This document shows positions 27,230 to 35,036 of a stretch of 64,000 nucleotides of DNA, piece by piece (positions within the stretch are counted from its first letter, which is position 1; the number at the start of each line of letters is the position of its first letter). Source of the stretch: CAVPCZ01 sp963779225. GTDB lineage: Bacteria > Bacteroidota > Ignavibacteria > UBA10030 > UBA6906. Both the position numbers and the translations under genes were made by a program. Below the pieces are notes generated by a model. The model saw only the letters and a list, made by a program, of their open reading frames with translations. It did no database searches and was not told the origin of the DNA. The stretch lies in assembly GCA_963779225.1 (NCBI GenBank), contig CAVZWW010000001.1, positions 682,001 through 746,000 on the forward strand, in the 5' to 3' direction.

Positions 27230-29197
27230 ATGGCAAACAGCTGGCGGTACCGCAATTCCATACGCATAGGATTTCAGCTGGTGGTTCTGGGGCTCATCGG
27301 CTTTGTTGCCATCCGGCCCCTTTTTGGCGGCGGATACGTGGCCGACTTCGAGGCCTACTGCCCGTTTGGAGGGCTTTCCTCCTTCATGAGCAGGCTCAAC
27401 AAGGGTACGATGTCGTGCACCATGAGCGAGATACAGGTGCTGCTCGGTTTCGGGCTCCTCCTGGGCGTGTTGGTGGTCGGGAAATTGTTCTGCAGCTACC
27501 TCTGCCCGATCGGTTCAATCACCGAGTGGCTGGGGAAGCTCGGGAAGAAGTGGAAGATACTCCGGGAGATGCCCGCCCGTGTCGACCGGCCACTCCGTCT
27601 TCTCAAATATGTACTCCTGTTCGTGACAGTATATTTCACCATGACCCGCAGCGAGTTGTTCTGCAAGGAGTACGATCCGTACTTCGCAGCGGTGAACCTC
27701 TTTCAGAACACGGATATGGTCTTATACTTTGCCATTCCCGCCACCGTGCTGGCTGTTCTGGGCGCACTCTTTTTCAGGCTGTTCTGGTGCAAGTATCTCT
27801 GCCCCCTCGGGGCTCTCAGCAACATCTTTTTGAATGCTGCCGGCGCCGCTGCGGTGATCGGACTGTTCGTCCTGGCGAATCTGCTGGGTGCGGGTCTCGG
27901 GTACATCTGGCTGGTCGGCGGTCTGGTTCTGGTGGGCGCGGCGACGGAGATCGGGTTTCTCCGGAGTTACCTTCTGCCCGCGGCGAAAATCACCCGGTCG
28001 GCCGAATTGTGCACCGACTGCGGGATGTGCGATGAAAAGTGTCCTCAGGGCATCGCCATCTCGAATTACACGGCGGTCACTCACACGGACTGCAATCTGT
28101 GCACGGATTGCGTCTATGTCTGTCCCCTGAAGAATACCCTGTCGATCGCCAGGCAAAAACCGCCCATCAGGTATCTGGCGCCTGCGGCAACCGTTGTGCT
28201 CGTTGCGTTGAGTCTGGGCGCCGCGCGCGGGTTTGAGTTCACTACGATTGAAGAGCGATGGGGAGGGTTTGACAGCGTCAAGACGATACAGACGTACATG
28301 CTTTCCGGCGTGAAGACTGTCAAGTGTTATGGCAGTTCCATGTCGGTGAAACAGAAACTTGAATCCGTTCCGGGCATATACGGACTTGACACGTATGCGA
28401 GCTCGCATACCGTGCGTGTCTACTATAATCCGGTCGAGATTACGGAAGCCCGCGTGAAGTCTTCGCTCTTCGCGCCCGCGAAGCAGCGGGTGCGGGATCT
28501 CAAAAAAGGAGAGGTGGATTCCGTAGGCGTCTGGGAAGTCGGGATTTACAGGTTGTTTGATCTGATCGACTTCAACAACCTCGCCTATGCGCTGAAGAAT
28601 GACCCCGGCGTGGCGGGTTTTGAAACCCGGTTCGGCGAACCGGTGATGGCGAAAATCTTCTTTGATCGCGCCAGGACCACGCCGGCCGCAATCAAGGGGC
28701 GGATCGAGGCGCGCGAGGTGGTGGCAAAGAAACCGACCGGCGAAGAGAAACTGGAACTGGATTTCTCCTGCGATAATGCCGGGGGGGACCTCGGGTCAAT
28801 GGACGTCGGGAGCTACGAGCGCCTGATCTTCCGTCCGTATGACCGTGAATTCAACGGGTACGAAGAGTACGTGCCGCAGCAACTCAGTGTCTGGGTGTTC
28901 AGCATGCCCGAGGCCGATGTCCCCCCGCTGCGTCGTTACTTCGGATCACTCTCGAGCCACCTCTCCGGGGATGACGGTGTTGTGCGGTTCTCCACCCGGT
29001 ATGTGGACGGGCCCACAGGTCTGGTCTTCTTCGACCCGTCCAAGACGACTGCGGAGAAGGTCCGGGCTGCGCTTGTACATCCGGTTCTCACGGTATTCCT
29101 CACGCAGACGGAAACCCAGGACACGCCCAATCCGTTCCACATCCCGATGGAGGGCAGCGAGAAGAGAGCAGCTGATCTGCAGCTGGAGGAAGAATAG
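27230..29197 (+). CDS. NapH/NosR-like membrane polyferredoxin with C-terminal ferredoxin-fold repeats
   Basis: A 655-residue protein. The N-terminal 330 residues have about seven membrane helices, with cysteine motifs at helix edges (CPFGGL, FCSYLCPIG, WCKYLCPLG) typical of NapH/FixG/NosR electron-transfer proteins. Two [4Fe-4S] ferredoxin motifs follow (CTDCGMCDEKCP and CNLCTDCVYVCP). After a last helix, three modules resembling heavy-metal-associated/ferredoxin-like folds follow: one from GVKTVKCYGSSMSVKQKLES, one from VGVWEVGIYRLFDLID and one from PQQLSVWVFSMPEADV. Only the first retains a cysteine. Such proteins carry electrons from quinol to periplasmic or metal-centre partners. The fused modules are unusual; metal handling is an inference. 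The start has GGAGAG 9 bases upstream. Confidence 0.8.
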   Translation: MANSWRYRNSIRIGFQLVVLGLIGFVAIRPLFGGGYVADFEAYCPFGGLSSFMSRLNKGTMSCTMSEIQVLLGFGLLLGVLVVGKLFCSYLCPIGSITEWLGKLGKKWKILREMPARVDRPLRLLKYVLLFVTVYFTMTRSELFCKEYDPYFAAVNLFQNTDMVLYFAIPATVLAVLGALFFRLFWCKYLCPLGALSNIFLNAAGAAAVIGLFVLANLLGAGLGYIWLVGGLVLVGAATEIGFLRSYLLPAAKITRSAELCTDCGMCDEKCPQGIAISNYTAVTHTDCNLCTDCVYVCPLKNTLSIARQKPPIRYLAPAATVVLVALSLGAARGFEFTTIEERWGGFDSVKTIQTYMLSGVKTVKCYGSSMSVKQKLESVPGIYGLDTYASSHTVRVYYNPVEITEARVKSSLFAPAKQRVRDLKKGEVDSVGVWEVGIYRLFDLIDFNNLAYALKNDPGVAGFETRFGEPVMAKIFFDRARTTPAAIKGRIEAREVVAKKPTGEEKLELDFSCDNAGGDLGSMDVGSYERLIFRPYDREFNGYEEYVPQQLSVWVFSMPEADVPPLRRYFGSLSSHLSGDDGVVRFSTRYVDGPTGLVFFDPSKTTAEKVRAALVHPVLTVFLTQTETQDTPNPFHIPMEGSEKRAADLQLEEE

Positions 29198-29503
29198 AAA
29201 CACGGCGTGTTGGTGTGGCGGACACACAGCTGCACGGGCCTCACTCCCGGTGATCGGTCGATAAGAGAAGGCGCCCTTCGTCCCGGGCATCTACAGGGTA
29301 ACGCCCTTCGTAGCGTCCGGCTATGAGAGAGGGGGGGACGGCAGGACAGCCGGTGGACGGAGGACATGGGAGAGCGTGTTCAGGGAGCTCTGGGGGTGGG
29401 TGACGTGGCAGGTGGTGAGGGAGGCTTGACAAAGCCCCCCCGTCAACGTATATTGACGTGAAATATTTTTCTCACCTTCCTTACTCTCTGGAAACGACTT
29501 TAC
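29198..29503 (+). other. Intergenic region with strong promoter
   Basis: About 306 bases, with only the promoter at 29426-29454 recognised. No clear terminator follows the polyferredoxin gene. Confidence 0.45.
29426..29454 (+). promoter_or_regulatory. Promoter TTGACA-17-TATATT
   Basis: Consensus TTGACA (29426-29431) and TATATT (29449-29454) exactly 17 bases apart. Transcription would start near 29461, about 43 bases before the M20 peptidase gene at 29504. It would drive the peptidase-cyanophycinase-transporter unit. Confidence 0.75.
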
Positions 29504-30622
29504 ATGCAGGTCTCACCGCTTACCGCATTGTTTCTCGATGCCGTCGCTGTTGACGCCCCGTCCCTTCAGGAATCCCCGATGGGAGCTTTTGTCCGAAAGG
29601 CGTTGACCGGCATCCCGGTACGGATCGTGGAAGATAATGCCGGAAAGGCCATCGGGGGGACCTGCGGGAACCTCATATGTATCCCGGGATCATACATTCC
29701 CGGTCGTCCCACGGTAGGGCTCTTCGCCCATCTCGATACGCCGGGCACCACCGCCGGTGTCCGGGCGGTGCTCACAGAGGATCGGATTACGAGCGACGGG
29801 TCCACGATACTCGGCGTGGATAACCGTGCCGGTGTGAGTGTTCTTCTGGACCTGCTCCGCACCCATGCGGGATCGGGAGGGAGGGAGAACTTCATCGTGG
29901 TATTCTCCGTGGCTGAAGAACTGGGTATGCTCGGGGCAAAAAAGCTGGATCTGTCCCCTTACAACGTGGAAATGGGATTCGTTTTTGATTGTTCGAAACG
30001 TCCCGGGACCTTCATCCAGTCGGCTGTCGGCTGTTCGTTGTACACTGCGCACTTCCACGGACGCGCATCGCACGCCGGCGTTGCGCCGGAAAAAGGAATC
30101 AGCGCTATTCACGTTGCCGCGAAGGCGCTCAGCCGCATCCCCATGGGCCGCCTGGCCCCGCAGATGACATCCAATGCCGGAACGATTACGGGCGGCACCG
30201 CCACCAATGTTGTGGCTGAACAGTGCAGCATTGGAGGGGAAGTGCGCTCGTTTGACCCCCGTGCGATTGACGATCATCTGGGATTCCTGGAGCGTACATT
30301 CCGTTCCGTTGCGGAAGAGCACGGTGCAGGTCTCGAGATGCAGACGGCGGTGGACTTTGCGCCGTTTGTCATCAGCGATGAATCCGGTGTGTTCTCCAGA
30401 ACTGTTGCAGCGCTGCGCGGAGTCGGATTGGAACCCCACGCGATCGAATATCTCGGCGGAAGCGATGCCAACACGTTGAATGCCAAAGGTATCCCGACGG
30501 CAAATCTCGGCATCGGTGCACAGAATCCGCACGGCAACGACGAATTCATTCTTCTTGAGGATCTCCGGAAAACAGCGGAGATCGCGGCCTGGCTTATCCG
30601 GAAGGACGGTGCACATGCGTAG
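29504..30622 (+). CDS. M20 family metallopeptidase (peptidase T-like)
   Basis: A 372-residue two-zinc aminopeptidase of the M20 family. Metal-binding signatures are in order: FAHLDTPG, GVDNRAGV, VAEELGMLG (catalytic/bridging glutamates), VFDCS, and the C-terminal PHGNDEF with its histidine. A lid/dimerisation domain lies between (HGRASHAGVAPEKGISAIHV). It resembles PepT-type tripeptidases and would release amino acids from small peptides in the cytoplasm. It overlaps the cyanophycinase gene by 8 bases, so the two are expressed together. No signal peptide. The exact substrate is unknown; it might also cleave the beta-aspartyl dipeptides that cyanophycinase releases (inference). Confidence 0.88.
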   Translation: MQVSPLTALFLDAVAVDAPSLQESPMGAFVRKALTGIPVRIVEDNAGKAIGGTCGNLICIPGSYIPGRPTVGLFAHLDTPGTTAGVRAVLTEDRITSDGSTILGVDNRAGVSVLLDLLRTHAGSGGRENFIVVFSVAEELGMLGAKKLDLSPYNVEMGFVFDCSKRPGTFIQSAVGCSLYTAHFHGRASHAGVAPEKGISAIHVAAKALSRIPMGRLAPQMTSNAGTITGGTATNVVAEQCSIGGEVRSFDPRAIDDHLGFLERTFRSVAEEHGAGLEMQTAVDFAPFVISDESGVFSRTVAALRGVGLEPHAIEYLGGSDANTLNAKGIPTANLGIGAQNPHGNDEFILLEDLRKTAEIAAWLIRKDGAHA

Positions 30623-31493
30623 ATCGGTTTTCATTCTGCTGCTGTTCCTCTCAGGTGCTCTGCTGATGATGGCGGGGGAGCAGTCCGGCGGCAGGCTGTT
30701 CATTATCGGCGGAGGAAGGCGGAGCGAAGGGATGATGGAGGAATTTGTCCGCCTTGCGGGCGGACCGGCTCAAGCACGGATTATCGTCCTTCCCATGGCA
30801 AGCGGGGACCCCGACACCGCAGGAATGGAACAGGTGGCGGAATTCAGCGAAATCGGAGCCCGCGCGGAATGGATACAGTTCACACGCGAGCAGGCGCTGG
30901 ATCCGGCTTCCAGTGCACGTCTGGACAGCGCAACGGGTATCTATTTCACCGGAGGCGACCAGGTGCGCGTGACCCGTGCTGTGCTGGGCACACCTCTCTA
31001 CCGGAAACTCCACGAGCTTCATCGGCGCGGTGTGGTGATCGGTGGAACAAGCGCGGGTGCGGCGATCATGAGCACGATCATGCTGACGGGCGACGAACGG
31101 CTTAACCGGGACAGCAACAACGCCTACGTCTTCGTCAAACCCGGGAATGTGGTCACGGTCGAAGGGCTCGGTTTTCTCAACACGGTGATCGTGGATCAGC
31201 ATTTCATCCGCAGAAAACGTCTCAACAGGCTCCTGAGTGTGGTTCTGGAGAATCCGGCAAAGCTGGGCATCGGCATCGATGAGTCGACGGCGATTGTGGT
31301 GGATCCTGACAGCACATTCCGGGTGATCGGTGACCGTTCGGTGATGATTTTTGACGCCGGTGGTGCCGCACACATCCGCGCCAGTGCTACGGGAAACATG
31401 GGGGTAACCGGTGTGCAACTCCATCTTTTGTTGCCGGGAGACCGGTTCAACCTCAAAACGCGTTCGCTCGTGGGCGGGGAGAAACGCCCGTGA
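30615..31493 (+). CDS. Cyanophycinase-like serine peptidase (S51 family)
   Basis: A 292-residue S51 peptidase. The ATG at 30615 gives a signal-peptide-like N-terminus (MRRSVFILLLFLSGALLMMA), so the enzyme is probably exported to the periplasm. The family motifs are all present: FTGGDQ at 111-116, the nucleophile Ser146 in GGTSAGAA, and the cyanophycinase signature QHFIRRKRLNRL. Known cyanophycinases cut the arginine-aspartate polymer into beta-Asp-Arg dipeptides. It overlaps both neighbours (8 bases upstream, 4 bases downstream). The substrate could instead be another peptide, since S51 enzymes vary. Confidence 0.85.
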   Translation: MRRSVFILLLFLSGALLMMAGEQSGGRLFIIGGGRRSEGMMEEFVRLAGGPAQARIIVLPMASGDPDTAGMEQVAEFSEIGARAEWIQFTREQALDPASSARLDSATGIYFTGGDQVRVTRAVLGTPLYRKLHELHRRGVVIGGTSAGAAIMSTIMLTGDERLNRDSNNAYVFVKPGNVVTVEGLGFLNTVIVDQHFIRRKRLNRLLSVVLENPAKLGIGIDESTAIVVDPDSTFRVIGDRSVMIFDAGGAAHIRASATGNMGVTGVQLHLLLPGDRFNLKTRSLVGGEKRP

Positions 31494-32881
31494 AGCTCAC
31501 GCTCCAGTTTCACACACTGGTGATGATTTTTTCGGTTGTGGCATTGGTGGCGATGGCCACGTGGGTGTTGCCCGGGGGCGAGTACAGGCGGGAGATCAAG
31601 GACGGGCGGACACTTGTTGTTCCCGGGTCCTTCGCGTACGTCTCCAGCCAACCGCAGGGGGTGGGCAAATTGCTCATGGCGCCGATCAAAGGTTTCATTG
31701 AAGCGGCGCATATTATTGCTTTTCTGTTTGTGATCGGCGGGACATTCATGGTCATACAGAAGACCGGGGCGATAACCGCATCCGTGCAGAAGCTGGCATT
31801 CACGTTCGCACGAAGGCCTCATCTGCAGAAGTTCTTCATCCCCGTCACCATGACCATTTTTTCCCTGGCGGGGGCGATTTTCGGGATGTCTGAAGAGACC
31901 ATGCCTTTTGTGCTCATCTTTATCCCCCTTTCGCTTTCGCTTGGATACGACTCCATTGTGGGAACAGCTATTCCGTTCCTGGGGGCGGCTGCGGGATTCG
32001 CCGGCTCGGTCTTGAATCCGTTCACCGTGGGGATCGCACAGAGTATTGCGGAGCTCCCCTTGTACTCAGGCATAGAATACCGGATGATCATCTGGGTGAT
32101 CAGCACGGTGTGCATGACCGGTGTGGTCATGTTGCATGCCCGGCGGGTGAAGAGGGATCCCCGGAGCAGTCCGGTCTTCGAACTGGATCTCACACGAAAG
32201 CATGATCTCCAACTCGATTCGTCAGCCGAAATCCCTCTGACCGGAGCGCATCAACGGGTGCTCTGGCTCTTTCTTGCGGCAATCGTGCTTCTGGTGTTTG
32301 GAATCCTCCAGTACGGTTGGTACATAAACGAAATCGCGGCGTTGTTCCTGGGGCTGGGTATTGTCAGCGGCTTGCTTGGCCGGCTGTCACTGGGACAGAT
32401 CGCCGACGGCTTCAAGGAAGGTGCCAGGGACATGGTGGGCGTAGCGCTGATCATCGGTTGTGCACGGGCGATCCTGGTGGTGGCAACCGACGGAAAGATC
32501 CTGGATGTGCTGCTGTATGCGCTGTCCACAGTCATCTCGGACTTGCATCCGGTGTTTGCCTCCCAGGCCATGTTCGTCACGCAGGGGATCATCAACTTTT
32601 TTGTCCATTCCGGTTCAGGCCAGGCCGCGCTGACCATGCCGGTCATGGCCCCGCTTGCCGATGTGGTGGGCATTTCAAGGCAGACCGCCGTCCTGGCATT
32701 CCAGTTCGGTGAGGGGTGGATCAACCCCATACTCCCGACTTCCGGCGTCACCATGGGAGTGCTGGGACTGGCGGGCATTTCCTGGGAAAAGTGGTTCCGC
32801 TGGATGCTGCCCGCGCAGCTGTTTTTCTTCCTTCTGGCGATGATTTTGCTTGTGCCGCCGTATTTTTTCGGGTATCATTAG
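31490..32881 (+). CDS. YfcC family membrane transporter (arginine/dicarboxylate-type carrier)
   Basis: A 463-residue membrane protein with about 11-12 helices. Family landmarks include ATWVLPGGEYRRE near the N-terminus, SEETMPFVLIFIPLSLSLGY in mid-protein and HSGSGQAALTMPVMAPLADV in the second half. YfcC/ArcD-like carriers exchange basic amino acids or small peptides; the substrate here is not known. The start is a GTG at 31490 overlapping the cyanophycinase stop (GTGA), which implies translational coupling. With the peptidase and cyanophycinase genes it forms a likely peptide or amino-acid scavenging operon. Confidence 0.85.
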   Translation: MKLTLQFHTLVMIFSVVALVAMATWVLPGGEYRREIKDGRTLVVPGSFAYVSSQPQGVGKLLMAPIKGFIEAAHIIAFLFVIGGTFMVIQKTGAITASVQKLAFTFARRPHLQKFFIPVTMTIFSLAGAIFGMSEETMPFVLIFIPLSLSLGYDSIVGTAIPFLGAAAGFAGSVLNPFTVGIAQSIAELPLYSGIEYRMIIWVISTVCMTGVVMLHARRVKRDPRSSPVFELDLTRKHDLQLDSSAEIPLTGAHQRVLWLFLAAIVLLVFGILQYGWYINEIAALFLGLGIVSGLLGRLSLGQIADGFKEGARDMVGVALIIGCARAILVVATDGKILDVLLYALSTVISDLHPVFASQAMFVTQGIINFFVHSGSGQAALTMPVMAPLADVVGISRQTAVLAFQFGEGWINPILPTSGVTMGVLGLAGISWEKWFRWMLPAQLFFFLLAMILLVPPYFFGYH

Positions 32882-32929
32882 TCTCATCCATACGTGTCTT
32901 TTTCACACTCACACACTACAGGAGGTTGC

Positions 32930-33919
32930 ATGCGGAATATCGTACGCGTTGCTGCTGCGCTCGCACTGACATTGTGTCTGGCGGGTGCCGGTTATGCCAA
33001 GAAGGACGGGAAGGATGTGGGGCCGAAACGGACGTCAAATCCGGCCCCGGTGTTAGCAGGTACACTTGCAGGGACCGCCATTTTTACAGAGGGGTTCAAC
33101 GATTCCGTTCCACCTGCAGGCTGGATCATGATCAACAACGACGGCGCCGCTTCCAGTGATCCCTCGGATCTCAGTGATACCTGCTGGTATTACTCTACAA
33201 CGACCGGTGGCACAAATACCACGGGTCCACAGGAGGGGTCGGGATTCGCGGCGGCCTATTATGGTACCGCCAATGATTATTTGCTGGATGACTGGCTTGT
33301 GACGCCGAATACCGGTGGCTCGGCCCCGGCCGGGAGTGTCGACTCACTTGTGTTCTGGATTGCCTCACGGCTCTCTTCCTCCGGGTCATACGCCGATTCA
33401 CTGGACATCCGGGTTTCCACAACAAACACGGCCGTGGGCAGCTTTACGCGGCTCGCCTATCTGAATGCTCCCAAGGAGGGGTGGATGCGGGTTGCTCTCT
33501 TGCTCCCGCAGGCGGGAACCCGGTACATTGCGTTCCGGTACCTCCTGTATGATGGCGGCCCCAACGGCAACAACTCGGATAAGGTCTGTCTGGACAACGT
33601 CCAGATCATCCAGTATACATCGACCGCTGTCGGGGATGTCAATGGTCTGGTGCCCGGGGCGTTTGCCCTGAGTCAGAATTTTCCCAACCCGTTCAACCCT
33701 TCAACACATATCGAGTTTGCCCTTCCGAAGAGCTCGTACGCCCGCCTGGCTGTCTATGATGCGCTCGGCCGCGAAGTTGCCACGCTGGTGGACGGAGAAC
33801 TTTCCGCCGGTGCCCACGTGAGGAATTTTGATGCCTCCGGTCTGGCAGGAGGGGTGTACTTCTATCGCCTTTCCGCCGGCACATTCAACGAAACGCGGCG
33901 GATGCTGCTAGTGAAGTAA
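32930..33919 (+). CDS. Secreted choice-of-anchor J domain protein with T9SS sorting domain
   Basis: A 329-residue exported protein. A signal peptide (MRNIVRVAAALALTLCLAGAG) is followed by the choice-of-anchor J/cleaved-adhesin-type beta-sandwich (GFNDSVPPAGWIMINNDG ... DYLLDDWLVTPN) and the T9SS type A domain (QNFPNPFNPSTHIEFAL ... NETRRMLLVK). Such J domains occur in secreted adhesins and peptidases of this group. Function unknown. The ATG at 32930 has GGAGG (32921-32925) only 4 bases upstream; a longer frame from 32894 lacks a signal peptide. It lies 49 bases after the YfcC stop. Confidence 0.86.
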   Translation: MRNIVRVAAALALTLCLAGAGYAKKDGKDVGPKRTSNPAPVLAGTLAGTAIFTEGFNDSVPPAGWIMINNDGAASSDPSDLSDTCWYYSTTTGGTNTTGPQEGSGFAAAYYGTANDYLLDDWLVTPNTGGSAPAGSVDSLVFWIASRLSSSGSYADSLDIRVSTTNTAVGSFTRLAYLNAPKEGWMRVALLLPQAGTRYIAFRYLLYDGGPNGNNSDKVCLDNVQIIQYTSTAVGDVNGLVPGAFALSQNFPNPFNPSTHIEFALPKSSYARLAVYDALGREVATLVDGELSAGAHVRNFDASGLAGGVYFYRLSAGTFNETRRMLLVK

Positions 33920-33984
33920 TTGTTGCGTGTACCTGCCAAAAAATGAGAACCGGCAGGAAACGCATGAAAAACGAAACACCCGCG

Positions 33985-34017
33985 GATCCGGGCATATGCA
34001 CGCGCATATCCCGGATC
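33985..34017. promoter_or_regulatory. Imperfect inverted repeat before the RpiR regulator gene
   Basis: Arms 33985-33999 (GATCCGGGCATATGC) and 34004-34017 (GCATATCCCGGATC) are complementary except for one bulged base, with a 4-base centre. It sits between the cargo gene and the regulator (start 34125). It may be an operator for that regulator, or a terminator-like hairpin for the cargo gene; no T run follows. Confidence 0.4.
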
Positions 34018-34124
34018 ATGCGGTGTCAACGTTTCACTTTGCACTCTGCCTGGTTCACGCTGAGGCTATTGGCGTTATGTGTAATCCTGCTCCATCCCCG
34101 CATCTCCACTGAAGAAAACAGGCG

Positions 34125-35003
34125 ATGGCACCTCACACGAATGGCACGTATGACATCCAGAAGCTGAGGCGGGCCATCCGGTCGTGCTATCCCGGGCTCC
34201 CGGAAAACCAGCGCAAGGTGGCGGATTGCTTCCTCCAGCTTTCGGCGGAGCTTCCTTTTCTTTCGGTAACAGAAATCGAGCGGCGGGCGGGGGTCAGCAA
34301 GGCCACGGTGGTGCGTCTGGCTCAGAGCCTTGGGTTTTCCGGCTTCATGGAACTACGGCGCAAGTTGCGTTCGGGGATACAGGCCGGGATCGGGCTCGCC
34401 GCACAGTCGGCCATTCCGGAAAGCCTCCAGCGGAAAGAGACACTGTCCCTGGTAGCCCGGCAGGACGTCAAGAACATCACGCAAACGGTGAGCAACATCG
34501 ATCCCGGGTTATTCAGCAACGTGGCCGCCCGCATCGTCCGTTCGTCGCATGTGTACACGCTTGGACTCGGCATTTCCTCGTTGATGTCGCAGGTCATGGC
34601 TTACTCGCTCAACCAGGTTGCCGTGCCCGCAACACCGTTTGTGCACGATTACGCGACATTTGTCGAACAACTTCCTTTCCTTTCCCCCCGCGACCTGTTG
34701 ATTGCGTTCTCTTTTCCTCCCTATTCGCGCGAAACCGTTGACGCGGTAACCGCCGCTGCATCGCGCAGGGTTCCCGTGATCGGGATTACCGACCGGGAAA
34801 CATCGCCGATCACTTTTTCATGTCTTTTTGTGCTGCCCATCCGGAGCAAGAACATGCTGTTCACCAACTCCTTTTCGGCGATCTCGGTCGTGATCAATGC
34901 CCTGGTGACGGAGGTCGCGCTGAAGAACAGGGCAAAGGCGCTCCGCATGCTGAAGGACACTGACCGGCTGCTGCAGCAGGCCGGCCACTATGCCACTGAA
35001 TAA
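34125..35003 (+). CDS. RpiR/MurR family transcriptional regulator
   Basis: A 292-residue regulator. The N-terminal helix-turn-helix (about residues 20-90) contains VTEIERRAGVSKATVVRLAQ, and a C-terminal SIS sugar-isomerase-like domain (about residues 115-260, e.g. VYTLGLGISSLMSQVMAYSL) binds a phosphosugar effector. RpiR regulators control sugar catabolism genes and respond to sugar phosphates. It starts 205 bases after the cargo protein and is followed after 33 bases by a TonB receptor, suggesting control of that uptake unit. The effector is not predictable. Confidence 0.88.
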   Translation: MAPHTNGTYDIQKLRRAIRSCYPGLPENQRKVADCFLQLSAELPFLSVTEIERRAGVSKATVVRLAQSLGFSGFMELRRKLRSGIQAGIGLAAQSAIPESLQRKETLSLVARQDVKNITQTVSNIDPGLFSNVAARIVRSSHVYTLGLGISSLMSQVMAYSLNQVAVPATPFVHDYATFVEQLPFLSPRDLLIAFSFPPYSRETVDAVTAAASRRVPVIGITDRETSPITFSCLFVLPIRSKNMLFTNSFSAISVVINALVTEVALKNRAKALRMLKDTDRLLQQAGHYATE

Positions 35004-35036
35004 CCGTTGTCTGGCTTTCTTGCAGGAGGTACATAC

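Noticed and set aside
29690..30703. 337-codon minus-strand frame over the M20 peptidase
   Set aside because: Shadow frame; low-complexity residues and no domain seen.
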